Positions 36,893-51,189 of a stretch of DNA of 64,000 nt are shown here, piece by piece. Within the stretch, counting starts at the first letter, position 1. Each line of letters begins with the position of its first letter. The position numbers were made by a program, and so were the translations under genes. The stretch is taken from positions 4,981,939-5,045,938 of the forward strand of contig NC_092458.1 of the NCBI RefSeq assembly GCF_047495875.1, given 5' to 3'. The notes below the pieces were generated by a model. That model saw nothing but the letters and a program-made list of their open reading frames with translations, was not told the DNA's origin and searched no databases. The stretch comes from Pithys albifrons albifrons. Lineage: Eukaryota; Chordata; Aves; Passeriformes; Thamnophilidae.

Positions 36893-39800
36893 ACAGATGC
36901 TGATTTGTTATTTCTTCCGTTCATGAACTGTTTGAAATGAGAAGGGATTACTGCTGCATTGAGGATGCCTGCAAGAGGGCATTTAGGGAAACAGTGCTGC
37001 CAGCTTCCACAAAGGCATTTTGCTGAAGGAGAGCATCATGCACAGGAACTATCTCATCATTCCTAATGTCTTGGATGTATTGGATGTAATATGTGATTAA
37101 TAGGTATTATTTCCTTATTTCAGACAGTAATAAAATATTTCATGGATAGTGACTGCACATCAATAGATGCATATAAACCACGATTATAGACAGTCTATTA
37201 GCCCAGAAGGCATTAGAAACTGATAAACCACTAATTGAGTGGTGTCTTTATTATTCATTTGTACAGCACTTACAAATGAAACCTCAAAATAAAGCATGAC
37301 TAACTTCCATCACAGGATGTTAATCACCATCAGAGTTAAGATCCAACAGAATATTCATGGCTGATGGTGCTTTGGTATTTGTATCTGCAGAAAGCCTTGA
37401 GTTTAATTCTAGTCCTGTCATAGAAAAGATACTACCAGTCACTGTTGCATGTTCATAGTAAATAAATCTTACTATCCCTGACAGAAATTCTGTAATTTCT
37501 TTGTCATACAGTTTTAAACTGAATATAAAACGCAGTTCTGTTGAGCTATCAAGTATGAGTTAATAGAACATTACTGCTTTCATTGAAAATTATTTCTCTT
37601 GTTAATTGCTTTTCATTAAATTTTTATCATCAGTAAGGGAATATTACAGTTTTCTAATAAAACAAAGGAAATCTTATTTTCCTGGCTTGCTTTTTACCAC
37701 CAATTCAAATTGGATCAATTCAAAAAAGTCCCATTTTCCTCTGAGAAAGATGAAGTTGGATCTCCAACCAGCTGTGTAATGAACCAATGAATAAACTGAT
37801 GCATGTCATGAGCAGATCAATGAGATTCTGATTCACAATAAATGCCAAAGCAAAGTCAAGAAGATATTTTTAAGAGAAGAAAAAACTGCCCTAATATGAT
37901 GTATGAATTTGCTGCAGCACTTCCGAAGTCAGCAAGCAATTAGTAATCAGCAGGCCAAGAACAGTTTTTAACAGTTGCTCTGCTCCAGAAACAATACATC
38001 ATCTCCCCCTACTATTGGTCAGGTCTGTGTTGCTGATATTACAAGAAAGATTTTTTCATTTCACTGCTTCATACAATGAAGCACTTGGTGTATGGTTATA
38101 CCAAAGGGCAGTGAACAGAAAACTGACTGGCATCATTAGAGAGCAGGACTAGCAGAAAATGTTTAGACTTAAATTACATGTGCAACATGTCCAGAGTACC
38201 CTTGAATCTTCAGCTCTGCATAAGTTATTGTGAGAAAGTGACAGGCTACAGAAACCAGTATTCAGGCAGGCAGCTTTAATACATTTGCCACTACTAACCA
38301 AAGTAGCTTAGCAATAAGTAAAGGAACAGGTCAATTCAGAGCTGGAGTTTCACTTAGGTGCTCGACATCATCCTCAGGAAAATTCATCATCAAAATATCA
38401 CCATTCTCCCTTAATATATTGAGGTATACTGGACACCAAACAAGTGAAAATGGCTGAAGTCTGTAGACTCAGACATCTTACCCCCTAAATGGAACACCTA
38501 CATTTCCTATGAAGTAAGTTATGGACACTGACACCTCTGAAGGCCTCTGGAAAAGGATCTGGAACCAAGTCCACCAAGACATTCCTCAGGAAAGTGCTCC
38601 TCCTAGGTGTTTTTAAGGGAAACCAGTAAGCACTAGACACCAGTCAGAGACCCAGAGACTCCAGCTGCTGCTTCATCATCTGGTCAGAAAAGGCACCTAG
38701 TGGAGGAGGAGAAGTTTTTTTAAAAAACTAAAATGAAAAAGGCAACAGAGGCAACAATACCCTGCCTGTATTTGTTTCATCATTTGGTGATTAGAATAAT
38801 TGTGTGAGAATAAAGGTGATGGGTTTTAGTATTCCTCAGCCACAAAGGTAGGAGGAGACGTAACACACTCATAGATCTACAGAAGACATGCCATTGCCAA
38901 TGAGGTAAGTCATGGCTGGAGGTAATTTCTGGCCAGCAGTAGACAAGAGTGAGTCTCACTTATATCAAGAAGGGAGCAGAACTGGGATTTTCAGTCTTGC
39001 TGCCTGGAGTGTGTGGGCTTTTTATGTGATGCCAGCTGTGGGAATATGCAAGGACAGCCTTTTTTGTGGGATAATACTGGGTATCCTTCCTCCTTGAGCA
39101 ACAGACAGCTTTCTTTAATTTTTTCTTCTTTCACTTTCAGGTTGTGCAAAGAAAGCCCATTTCCAGCTGCTAGATGTAGAGGTGGCTTTTATTCTAGTTC
39201 TTCTTCACTTGAGTCTTCAGGGTATTTGCATATATTTTGGCCAAATTATATTTCACTTCACTTGTCCACAGAAGGCAAAATTGTCCACTTACACCGTTTC
39301 CACCTGCTGAGCTTCAGTTGCAAAAGAGGTTCATATGTCAGGTATGCTCTCCTCATAGAATGGGCTTTTCTGCATGTGCATTGTCAATCTGTGGTTGCCA
39401 GCCAGAGTTTTCAAGAAGAGAAACTGTCGGTGCCTGTAGACAGGTTTCTCTGGGAACTTCTGTGTGTTAAATGTGTAAATCCCCAATCTAGCAGGCTGAA
39501 ATCTTTCAGCAAGTGTGTGAGTGATCACAGTATTGCTTGTGCTTTTTCTCTGAATCTAAGTGTGCAATTTTTGTCTCACACCAAAAATGAAGTCTCTGAA
39601 TTCCTTGGACTTATCTCTAAGCCAGCCTTCATTAATTAAGCAGCCAATGTGCTTGTGCTACATGTCAAAGGTAGACAAGAGAAGTGTGTTGCAACAATCA
39701 CACTTGTCTGCTCTTCAAACAGAATTATCACTGAAGGGGATTTACCAGTGAATTTGATTGATTTCCATGTAAAATGAATAAACACAGTCTAGCCCCGAAC

Positions 39801-42800
39801 TGGCTTTCTGAAGTCTCTACTTCTCCCCTTTCTGAGACATTTTTCCCTGATAATCATACCATATTATCTTTTTAGCTTCATAATCCTAGGGTTTTTTTTT
39901 TAAATTTCTAATTCATTTGACTCAAATTGGAGATGGAGATGTTATTAAGCTTGAGTGAAGGTTTTTTGAGAAGCAGATAAAAAATTGCAGACTGATGGAT
40001 AATTTCTGAGAAAAATAAAGAGATTGAGTTCTGAGAAAAAGATTGTTTATTTAATTTCTATTCACATTAACAATTTAAATTTTGCAAGTGATTAATGTTC
40101 CAGGAAACTAGCAAAAGCTCAGTAGTGTTCAACAGTCTGTGGGTAAGTGCATTTTCATCTCTTCCTATCATGGAAAAAGTGTATGTGAGAACATTCAGCA
40201 GTTCCTTATCCATTTATACACTTATTGCAATTCTCATCAACTCCGTGTGTAACTCTTGTTCTCTTTGTCATTTGGCTTTATGGTTCCTTTTTTCACTTTT
40301 CCTCTTTTATGATGTTTCAGATGTGGTTGCTCAGGTGCATAAATATCCTAAAAGTAAACAGTAGAAATATGCCCTAATAAGTAATATGTAACAATTGCAT
40401 TGAACTGTCACAGCAATCACACTTTAATATGCTTTACACCTGTGGCTTTTTAACAACAAACTTGGTTGAATACATTATCAATGAAAAGTCTGCTAGCATA
40501 AACTGTTCTTTTTTATGATTTCTATTATAGCTCAGTGTTCTCTAACTAGTCTAACCATTCAGGTGTATGTTACAAGTCTGAATGTGAATTTTCCTAATAC
40601 ATCATAATTACAGAACCACTACATAATGTTTTGATCACCCACAGAGAAAGTAATATACAGTATTCCTCATTTCTTGTTTCTTACGCATTTAGGCACAATA
40701 CATAATATATTAGTTTGAACAAAATAGAGGTACATCCATTTTTGTTTATTATACTTTAACTAAAAATTTCTGAGGGGACTATTTGAACACTGCATGCAAC
40801 AGTATATTTAGGGTAAGGAAACTTTTTCTAATGGCAGTGGTAGTAAGATGGTATTAAACCATAAGCGGTGTTAAGAGCTGGGAAAAGGCAGCTGGATCAA
40901 ACATTCTTGATTTTTTTGTTGCTTTTTTAGCATTATTCCCTATTATTCCCTATTATACCCTATTTTAGAGCATTTATGTTCAGTGTGTGTCCCTGAACAA
41001 AAATATATTATTTGTTAAAACCACTTTCCCTAATAAGATATCCCACGGGGTTAGTATTACTAACAGATTGTAACTCTAGCTGACTTTCCTACAGGATTCC
41101 ATTCCAGAAAACAATTTATCATCTGACTAATTTTGAGTAAAATGTGCCCTATTGAAGCCTTGTTCCTAAGGTTTGAATCATTCTCCAAGGTGAATGAATT
41201 TAGTGTTCTTTATCACATAAAGCCTAATACAATCCTTTCTGCAATGTCTGAAAACTTCTGTAGAGCAGATTTGAATTGGGTTGGGGTTTGGGGGTTTTTT
41301 GGTTTTTTTCTTTTTTGTTTTTTAATACTGTAACTCCAGGCCTCCTGAATGTTACACACAGCTGCACCAAGCTGATTCCTTTATCTGTTTGGTTCTGCCT
41401 CTTTTTTCTACATCAACTTGAGAGTCCATATATATATATATTTATTTTTTTTTAATGGCTATAAACCAGTGTATTTTTAGAAGTAAGTGAGTGTATTTAC
41501 TTGAATTGATGTCACTTTCACTGATATATTTTTCCTTATCCTCACTTAACAATGTTAAGAATATGTTCCTATTCTCATTTTAAGTCACCTATATTTGAAT
41601 GTAACACATTCACTCTTTCTCAAAACTTTTTAAATGCAGGAAACAACCTTGTTTGATCACTTACTCATTTTCTCCATGCTTTATACAGGCTTTGTTCATC
41701 ATAAAGAATTTCAAAGTCCTCTGCTGCACAAGTTAGAGCATAGAGTAGATTTTGTATGTTTATTGTTTCCCATTTTAAACAATTACTTTCTTATCAACCC
41801 TTCTCATAGAAAATGTCCTTAATGAAAAAAAATCCACTATCAAACTTGTAGAGTTTATGGAACTATTTTCTTTTCAGGGAGAGATATATGTATGTACATG
41901 TATACATATATGTAGTTTTATGTGTCTCTGTTTGTAATTATATGTGTGTGTATGCATGTGCATATAAGTTACACCAATTCAATTATTTTCTAAACTTTTC
42001 CTAATGCAAGATACTTTGGTTTGGGACTATTCAGGTAAATATGATACATAAGTTTTGGATAGAAAGTTTAGATTAAAAATGAAATCCTGTGATGGTCTGT
42101 GAGGGGACCCAGAGAAGCCAATGATTGAAGAGAAAGGCAGACTCCCTGCACATATGGGGAGTGCTAATGCTGTGTGAGGAATTTGCATTTTACCCCATTC
42201 AGCTGAAATCATGTTGGGCTGAGGAGGTAACATCCTTTTGGCATAAGCACAGGCTCTCTGAAGAGATTGTGAAGCTTCAAGTGCTTCAACTGAGACCCAT
42301 GTAAAATGTTTTAACTGAAATATCTGTAGTCAATTTTTAAAGGCAGCTGAGCAGCCAGAGGTACAAATATGTGGTTCTGAAAATCAGCTTCGCAGTTCCA
42401 GAATACTCTTTAAAAGTATATTTAGTTTTTTTATACTGACAAATGCCATTTCTGAAATGAAAAGTTTTTTCATGAAGACACAAATTTACCATTGCAAGAA
42501 GCATGTTTGCTTCACCAACACTTTTCATAAGAGAGAAATATCAAACAGAAAAAGAGGCAGACCCATTCAGAGCTGATTTAAAATAGATACAATGAAATGG
42601 AAATCAAAAAGGCTCTAAGAGATATAGAGGTGTGTTAAACCTGACCCTGAGAACCGAGCAAAAGTAGCTAATAAGACAGCATTGGTGCTGAAAAGCAGCA
42701 AAGTCAGCAGATGAAATATGTGGAATTAAACTTTTGGTCTCATTTTTAAGCTGTAAGAACTAAGAACTTTCCCTTTTTTGTGGCTACAAAGATGTAGATT

Positions 42801-42819
42801 CCCTTTTTTACAAGGTGTC
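36893..42819. other. AT-rich non-coding stretch; longest uninterrupted frame of the window inside
   Basis: No transposon or RNA gene recognised over nearly 6 kb. The plus frame 39013-39639 (208 codons) is the longest open frame in the window, but its translation is serine/leucine-rich with no domain I know. A good-looking 3' splice acceptor (T/C-rich tract ending TTTCACTTTCAG at about 39129-39140) lies inside it. A decamer tandem close to TATTATTCCC occurs about three times at 40931-40963. A TA run lies near 41429-41441. Confidence 0.5.
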
Positions 42820-43096
42820 CCATGGAAAATAAGAGAGGTAATGGGTAGGAGCTACTCCTGAAGAGATTCTAATTAACACAAGAGGAAAACTTTTTCACAA
42901 TGAAAACAATCAGCCATTGGAATGACATCCCAAAGGAAGTGAATGATTCCCCAATATTACATTTTTTTTCTAATATGCAAATGGTAGGGTGCTGAGCCAT
43001 CTTGTCTAGACCATATTTTTGCAAAGAAATGTTGGACAAGTTGATCCTTGAGCTACTTTTCAATCTGGTATTCTATAATTCCATGTTTCTATGATA
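42820..43096 (+). mobile_element. Old, diverged CR1-like LINE 3' end
   Basis: The plus strand resembles the end of CR1 ORF2 and its 3' UTR. AGGAAAACTTTTTCACAATGA and CCATTGGAATGACATCCC correspond to the conserved stretch around the FF..V and HWN.LP residues. The rest matches TTGGACAAGTTGATC and the terminal ATTCTATAATTCCATGTTTCTATGAT, which holds degenerate copies of the CR1 octamer. Divergence and small insertions show it is much older than the copies at 51, 58 and 60 kb. Confidence 0.7.
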
Positions 43097-44227
43097 CCTT
43101 TGCCCCTAGGAGCACTAAGATCAAGAGAGGGAACCCCAATATTTTGCCACTTAAAAGCATAAGACTGAATTATTTTATCCTTCCACCATGGGAAAGGACA
43201 AATGCTAGTTCTCTAATGAAGAAACTGCTTGTAGTTCTCATGATATACAGGTCAGATCATGAGCCTTTACCTGGTTTTCACTTGTAGGGAAAAATTGAAA
43301 AGGAAATATGCTTCATTGTTTACTGCATTGCAGTGAATGATTTTCTTTTTCCCTATTTCATGAATGATTCTCATTAGAGATGAACGAAGGAGATTCACAT
43401 ATTTTGGACTGTAAATAAAAAGTGCCACCATCTTTTGTGCAATTAATGATTGAATGCAAGAAAGCGGGGGGAGGGGGGGAAGGAGGGGGAAGGGGGAGAA
43501 GAGTAAAGACTTGAAAGAAACTCAGGTATAGAGTGCCCTCTTTTGGGCAAAGGGAGGCAAGGACATGAAAGAAGCCAAAGGTGTTTTTTTTAGTATTGCA
43601 GTCACAATTTCACAGAGTCTCAAAAGCAGATTCATGCTTTATTCATACAAAGGCTAAAATGCTGACTAGAATGAACACCCCAGTTAGGTAGAGATCAGCT
43701 ACTCTCCAAATATCGTCTTGTAGATGCAAACACAGTCATGCTACAGTACAGGAGGGGAATTATAAAACCAAGACCTGAGCGAGCACTGCAAAAATCAGAG
43801 AAAGGAAGGTCAGCAAAACCAGTGATAAAGCAACTGCCCCCAGCAAAGAACATAGTAACACCTACACTGTTCTAGAGATGTTGAAGAACTTTGTAATTAG
43901 ATATATTGCATGCACGCTGTTCACGGTCAGTGGCTTGTGAGATAAGAAAAAGTTTAATATTCTTGGTACCACATGGGTCTGCCCCAGCATCCTTGTGCTC
44001 CAGCAGATTCCTTCAGCACACAGCAGGATGTGCTCTAAACAGTTGCTGATATGGCACAGGTTCAGAAAGGGATATGTGTTATGAAATACAGGTCTAGCAC
44101 TACCATCAGACATTTGCTGCTCTTGAAAGCTGGTTTTTGCAGCCAGCTTTTAACATGAAAGATGAGTGAGGAAAGAAAATAAAAGGTTGAATAAACGTAA
44201 TAAATAATTAATATGTTAGAGGAAAAT
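43097..44227. other. Non-coding stretch with a G-rich tract
   Basis: Holds the G-quadruplex-type tract at 43466-43496 (listed separately) and short frames without domains (43048-43287, 43862-44113). Confidence 0.5.
43466..43496 (+). other. G-quadruplex-forming motif
   Basis: Four G runs of 6, 7, 5 and 5 bases (43466-43471, 43473-43479, 43485-43489, 43492-43496) are separated by loops of 1, 5 and 2 bases. This satisfies the classical four-tract quadruplex rule with long tracts and short loops, so a stable structure is expected on the plus strand. No promoter or gene is evident beside it. Confidence 0.85.
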
Positions 44228-45190
44228 ATATCATGTTGGGTTCAGAACCCTAATAGATGTAAGGCTGCTGCAACTCCATGTCCCATGGTCCAGTTGGTAG
44301 TGAGGCTGAAGATATATTCCCAGTAGGGACAAGCACACAGAACATACACCACATACATACTTGCAGGCACAACCATATACATATTTAAAAACACACATAT
44401 ATATGTACATGGTCAGCCACACAAATCACAGGCAGACACTGAGAGCATCTGCATAAACATAGCACCAAAGGCCTCGTCCTGCTTCCCTCTCTCTGGCTAA
44501 GCAGGATAGCATCCTCTAGTGAGAATACATGTGTGTTTGTGTGTGTGTCAGTGGTTGATCTTAGACAGTCTGCCAAGTAGCTCTCTTGATTTCAGCTTCC
44601 CCAGTTACTGGAACCTGGACACATGAAACGCCAAAGCTGTGACCCACTCTGGTTGCTAGAACAGATCATCCCACTTGCACACATACAAATACACAAACAG
44701 ATGTCTGGCCCTTCCCAGGTCCCAGTAGCCACGCCCCTGTGCTCTAAGTCATCTCTTAGAGTTACACAGACACTCTTGCACTCATAGCAAGTGAATCCTT
44801 TGGTCCCAGGTCACTTCACCTGCTCACCAGATTGGTCTTCATTAATGATCACACAACCGATCACTACAGTCACTGGCACCATAAACACACAGGTGCTCCA
44901 ACTCATGATCTGACTCCAGTCGCTGCACTCACACCTCCATGCACATACATACACACAGAATAGTCACTGATCCAGGGAAGAGCTAGAAAGGAGTTTAATG
45001 AGAGAAAAAGGCAGACTGCTGATCAGGCACAGGGCATGGCCAGATGTACAGACTGACCAGCCCATGATTTACACACAACAAACCCTTTAGACCTGCTTAC
45101 TCTTCAAATTTCCCATTCTTGTCCTTCCCCAAATTACCTTAACATTTCCCTTTTTCCACCTTCAGTTCCTCCCCTAAGTCCTGTGAGATG
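44228..45190 (-). mobile_element. Possible ERV LTR or repeat (minus sense), weakly supported
   Basis: On the minus strand CTCATTAAACTCCTTTC (an ATTAAA poly(A)-type signal, complement of 44994-44999) resembles the R region of retroviral LTRs. The surrounding sequence is GC-richer than its flanks and has irregular CA/TG-rich patches (44332-44420, 44530-44550, 44680-44700, 44940-44956). No terminal TG..CA pair or target duplication could be fixed. It may be a diverged LTR or simply low-complexity DNA. Confidence 0.3.
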
Positions 45191-48100
45191 CCCAACCACC
45201 TCTCCTCTGCATCAATGTGTCCTGCCCCTAGGCAGGAGCCCTCTTAGTCCAAAAAGTGACTCAGAGAGCTGCTTCCAACGACTCCTGGTGACAGATTTCA
45301 CACCTAGACACAGGGGCTGTGGCTGGGAGAGGCCCAGACAGGGTGGTAGTTCCTCAGTAATCCTCAGTTCAAGTTCTTCCCTACCTGCCACTGTTCCCCT
45401 GTGCTCCTCTGAACTTGTGCAAGTTGGCCTTGGATGGATTGATGTCTCCTGGGCAGAGTATTATTTGGGCTCCCCCTATTCATTTTCTAAGCTTTATCAT
45501 ATCCCTGATAGCACACAGACATGCTACTCTTCAGAAACTCCAGTTGCCATTTTTTGTAGCACTAGCTTTGAAGTCAATGATGTTTAAGTATTTGAGCGTG
45601 GCCAGTTCCTCACTTGAGGCATGGCAGGGATTCAAAACATCCTTTTAGTGCTCCCAAACTCAGAATAGGACTAGTCACAGTAAAAGCCAATGTGTTTAAC
45701 AAAACAGCAGAGACTTTTCTGAGTCCTTGCTATATCCTCTGAAATCTCTTTCTATGTCATTTCCTCTATGGCTCTATATCCCTCCCTCACTCCTCCATAG
45801 AGCTGTCACCCAGTATGGACACAGTGCAAAATGTCACCAGGAGTTTGCCAGGAGGCTGGAGCACAGTGACTTGCCAGCACCCAGTAAAGAGCAGCAACAT
45901 CTCTCAACCAGGTTCAGAGCACGGTGCTAAAACAGCTGCAGTTTTGTCACAGTGGAATAAGTAAACATGGCCTGACTTATCCTGCACTTAGCAGGATTCA
46001 AGTCTTGATTTACACACATAAGATATATCGAAAGAAATGAGAAAATGCATCTGACAAAAAAGGGGTTGTTTGTCTTGTTCCACTCTGACTGACAGCCTGA
46101 TCACTCCTCATTTGAAAAGGTGGAAGTGAAACATTAAGATGCCACCTGCAGTATAAAAAATGTATTTTCATGATCTCAGACAAGCAAGTTTGTGCAGGCT
46201 TTCATGCACAGTGAGCCAGCTCCTTCACCCTCTAAAATTATTAGGAGTCGCTTGACTTTAAATGCTCATGCATGGTAATGGCTGTTCTGCATAATAATCT
46301 ACTACAGGAAAAAAAACACTTAAGGGACTGTTTGTAGCTTTCTAATGTTATTTACTAACAAAACAGTCGTATTTTCTATAACAACTGCCACTTCATTGGG
46401 TGCATATGTTCTTGACTCAAAACTATGAAACAGATTTAACTCAACACCATATGGTGCAATGTGAACTTATGTGCTTTTTTACCATTTTAAAACTGCAATT
46501 ATATTGCAGAAGGTGGGGTTTATTAGCTAATGTGTGTTAATTTCAGAGAAGATTTCACCCAACAGTTTTGAATCCCCTTCCTTCTCTTACATTGATTTCC
46601 AAATATCAACTTATGCCTTTCCTCTGTCAGGCAAACATTTTCAGAGAAATATTATTTGGAGGAGGAAAGGAAAGCATGGTTACCAAAACAACTGGTATGG
46701 AGAGAACTACAGCAGCTGGGTTTGCAGTCATTCCTTTCCTGGTATGTGCCCGCAGCAAAATGACAGCTGTACAAATGTGCCAAGCAGTCCCTATTTTCAG
46801 GACCTGCTGAACTAATAATTCAATCCTAATGAATGTGTCATTGGAATCTAGCAGCCTGTTTAGATTACTGCTTCCACTGTTACAGAGGAATTGAAGGCAG
46901 AGATGATAAGGCTTTAATTTGCAATGCATAAATATCATGTTAAGGGCATGGAAATGGCAGTGGGTTGGGTTTCATGTGTTCTCTGAGAGCTCTGAAAACA
47001 CAGATAGAAATACCTTTTCTTCATTTATCATAAAGTTTATACTTAGTGTCAGCAAAAACATTAAAACTTATTTTTAACCTTTTCAGTTAATGCTATGCTA
47101 GATTAGTCTTGAGTATTATGAAGTATGCCCGAAAAACTGCTGCTTTTGAAAGAATGAAGATTAAGTCAAGCCAACTGGAACATCCAAAATAAAAATTAGT
47201 TGGGACTTGGAATCAGTACCTGCAGTCTTCATTCACACTGTCTGCACTAATGACTTAATATATCACACTCTAATTTGGGAATGAGAAGTGGGCAATGAGT
47301 ATGCAAGGCTGAGGTATAGGAGAAAGCAAAAACTAATGGCAGAAAAGAAATTAACTTCTTAACTCCACATGAGGTCAAATTATATTTTGAAATGTCACAA
47401 AATTATAGCACTAAAGTCACTCATAAACAGAACACAAAGGTATCCGTCAGCAGAAGGCATTGAAGGTGTTTTATTTTTACTCCATTGCCCAAGCATCAAA
47501 ACCTGGGTTTGTTCAGTTATTCCTAATAAGAATTTTACAAGATCTTACACCTTTAAACAAGCATTGCCAGTAAATACCAAACTCATATATATAAAAATAT
47601 TGTCAGCGTATTTAATTTTGTAAAGGTCTTCCAAAAATTTTGTTCTAACTTAAACTTCTGCAAAGTCACATATGAAAGATTAGCTTCACACGCATTTGTG
47701 CTGGAGAAGCAAAAAATAAGTACAACACAGGCATCTGTCATTCAGACAGAGGTTACTTTCAGCTTGCCTGTGATCTAACCTCACATTGTTTTTAATGTTC
47801 AACTGTCACATCATAAAGGACTTGTATATAAGAGAGGGATTAGACAGAAAGGGCAAGTAGGACACAGGTAATTGACCAGATGTGAGAAGCTTGTCTGCTG
47901 AATTTAAAGAACCAAGTATCTGCTCTTCAGTGGAAGTCTTGAAGAGAAAAGCAATAGACTGTGGTTTGAACAAAACCATCAGCTTTCCAATGAGAGACAC
48001 AGGGCTACGTTTTACTGCTAGTCATTAAGGGTATTTTCTAAAACAATAGGCCTGATTGCGTCCTGTGTTTAAGAAATAAAAAATACAGGTATGCAAAATG

Positions 48101-51100
48101 AAGTGAGTTAAACAAGGTATATATCTAGTTAGTATATAGTTGTAGTGCTTTTGTTAGTAATAGTAGCAGTAGTAATGATATGACAAAAACTGGTTGAAAT
48201 TAAAGGATAATTTGACCCATTACAGATGGAGTAAATAGCTCTCCTAGGGAAATTTTTATATTCTTTTGGAATTTCAAAATTCCTTTGAAATAATTAGTTA
48301 CCTAACATTTTTCTCTTCACTTTGAACTTTTTCTACTGGTTGGTTATTTTTTAATTTTGGTTGTGATATTTGACAATCAATTTCTGTTTAATACCTTCCT
48401 CTCACATACAGATTTAGCTGAATATGATGGAAGTTCTTGGGTATAAACAACCATGAAAGCTTCCCTTGAGGGCCAGTAAGCTTTATTTCTTGCTGGTTTT
48501 AGCTTCATCATGTCTCTACACTGACTCCTAACTCATGCAGAAAATAGGTTTTAAAGTCACTGACTGAATTTTATCTGCTTTTTGCAGGTTCCACAATCTT
48601 TGATATTTTGAGAGACAAGGTCCTACTTCACATATAGGACTATAGCTCACAGGTAAATCTTTAATTATCTTGGATACAGAGATGCTTCAGTAACCAGGGG
48701 CAGATCTGAAGAGATGTTATGCTTTTATTTCTGAAATGTCATTATGTGGATGGTTGACTGAGTGAGGAGGCCTTGCTTTAGAAGCAAATTTAAAGATGTC
48801 AGTCAAGTATGCACTAGGTCTTTATGAAAAGCCATGCCCCAGGTACCAGGATCAAGACCAAGTTCTATTTGCTGGGCTGTGTGAGTAGAAAAGGGATAAA
48901 CAAGCAGGAGTGGGGGTCTCCACTTCTGGAGTCCTGAACAGTTGAATATGTTCTGGCATGGGAATACCTGAATTGTTGCCAAGACCTGTGCCAAGGGTCT
49001 ATCTATAAAAACAAGTCTCTGCATATGGAGATCTTTAAAGTTATGTGTAAATGTAAGAAAAGACATTAGTCAAACGAGAAATTGTAACTATTGTGACAAT
49101 AACTGGGGAGTGTCTTGTCTCCACTAAGGCTCTCTTACAGCAAGAGTAATTAGCAAACCTGATTCCAATTTCTTTTGTCCAGTACCATACCTGGACAAAG
49201 GAAACCATAAAAGGAAACTAAGGAATGAATCACACCCTAAGCATAGACTGTTACTGTCATTTGAGATATTCTAGGGTATTCTGACTGGCCTTCAGCTGCT
49301 AAAGCAGAACTACATCTATCCCTTCTAGTAATATATCAGCCCCGTTCAGATGTCAGAGATGCCCTGTGGCATCTCAAATGAAAGTAATTGCCAGTGTTTA
49401 GGCAACTCAACTGAGTCCTCTAGATTAAAATTTGGCATCCATGATAGGTTTCAGATCACATATTTCCTCAAAGAAGAGAAACACGAGGCAGTCAACATAA
49501 ATATTTAACCCTCAAGAGGAACATAAAGCATCCAGTGCTAATCCAGCTCTCTTGTAATGAAATGAAACAGATTTTAAATGGTCATGCTCACTTCTGAAAA
49601 TCTCATGTTATGTATTTGAAAGACCTCCCATACAAAGCTTTACATCTATAAGTTGAAAAGCCAGACCAACCCAAAAATTTTGACTATATCAACCATGAAC
49701 ATATATGTCACATTTTTCACTATGAAAGCTCCAGTGCTGCTCAGAACAACAGAATATCTTGCCATCAGATTAATTTCAATCTAAAATGGCTGCTCCTTTG
49801 CTAAGAATATTCATGTTAGCTTGTTCAGTATGCTCATATCTGAAATCACTCAAAAGCAGAAATACAAGGAAAAATTTCATCAGCTGAGTTAACACTATGC
49901 TGAATTTATTAATCATTTTCAGAGGTTGGTTTTAAAAGTAACAAGAAAGGCTAACAAGAGATTGGTACCACAAAACCTGTCAAATAAATGTAAAGAGGAC
50001 ACAAACCCTCAAAATAGTTATCACATAAAATCTCACCACAAGATAAAATACAGCTTTGGGGTAAAAGGAGAATCATATCTAAAGCAACTTCCATAAATAA
50101 TTCACTGATAGCTTGTAAACAATAGCAAAGCACAGTATGAATGCCAAAGAGGGTCTTTATATGTCATAAAGCCACTCAAAAGTGCATTTGCTGCAGCAAG
50201 TCTGACTGTGAGCTTTGATGTGCTGGAAAAGAAACTGCCATGCTGAGGTCATCAGTTAGTAGAAAACAATTTCCCTCATACAGAGAAGCAGACTTACTGC
50301 TGGGCTTCTGACACAGACAGATTGGATTTTTAAAAAAACAAGACTGCATAATGTGAGCTTGCAGAAGGAAAGAAATTTTCTACACACTTTCTAAATGACC
50401 AAAGCTGAAAGAAAATATATCATCTTCCCTTAATGACGATCAAAAGTTGACACAGTAGTGTGGTGGGGTTCACCCACTGGGGCAGTCACACTTAAATATG
50501 CAACTAGTTTAATTTGCATCTTCTTTCTTAAATAAACTGCTTCCCTGGAGAATTTAAGCTGCTCTATTTGTTAAGTGTCAGGCTAAATAGTCCAAGTGAC
50601 ACAGATCTGGAGTTAATTTCTTATCACAGACATGTTTTCCATTTGAAAAATCTCAACAGAGGAGGGAAGCCAAGGCTACTGCAATAATATTCTTCTCATT
50701 TCTAGATTGATACAGCAACTGGATGAAAAAATGCCAATATCCTTATAGAAAGGTGTATAAATATTAAATGTGTATACCAATATTTTTAAGACCTCAGCCC
50801 TCTGAAATGATCAGCACAGCTGACACCACAACAATTACAGTAAAAATACAGAGGAGAGAGCATGGTCAGTACGTGTGCATGAAATGTAACCTTTGAAATT
50901 CAGGCAAAGAAGAGAACAATGTGAGAATGTACAGTGATTCAAGGAGCACAAATAATGTGACAGGAAAGGAATAGGTAGAAGGTTATTTCTACATTGCAAC
51001 TCTTGACTTCTTTCAGAAGTCCTCTGCAATGCTTTGAGTTTCATCTGTATTTACTCTGATCTAATCCACCTCTCTAAAACTAGTCATTTGTACTTTCTTG

Positions 51101-51189
51101 ATAAGGAAAGCCTTTCCAAAGTGGGATTTTTGTGTGTGTGCACGTGTAACTTTTAAATGTATTCAGAAGGCCAGTTCAGAGTGTTTATT
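45191..51189. other. AT-rich non-coding stretch, no gene recognised
   Basis: Frames at 45183-45587 (134 codons), 46534-46815 and 46627-46938 (opposite strand) have no known domain and overlap other frames. From about 47 to 51 kb the sequence is AT-rich without recognised repeats. Confidence 0.55.

Noticed and set aside
44332..44956. CA/TG-rich patches as a satellite or CRISPR-like array
   Set aside because: Units are irregular and not periodic; this is vertebrate DNA with simple-sequence patches.
45183..45587. 134-codon serine/proline-rich frame
   Set aside because: No recognisable family, overlapped by another frame at 45415-45648, GC-richer patch only.
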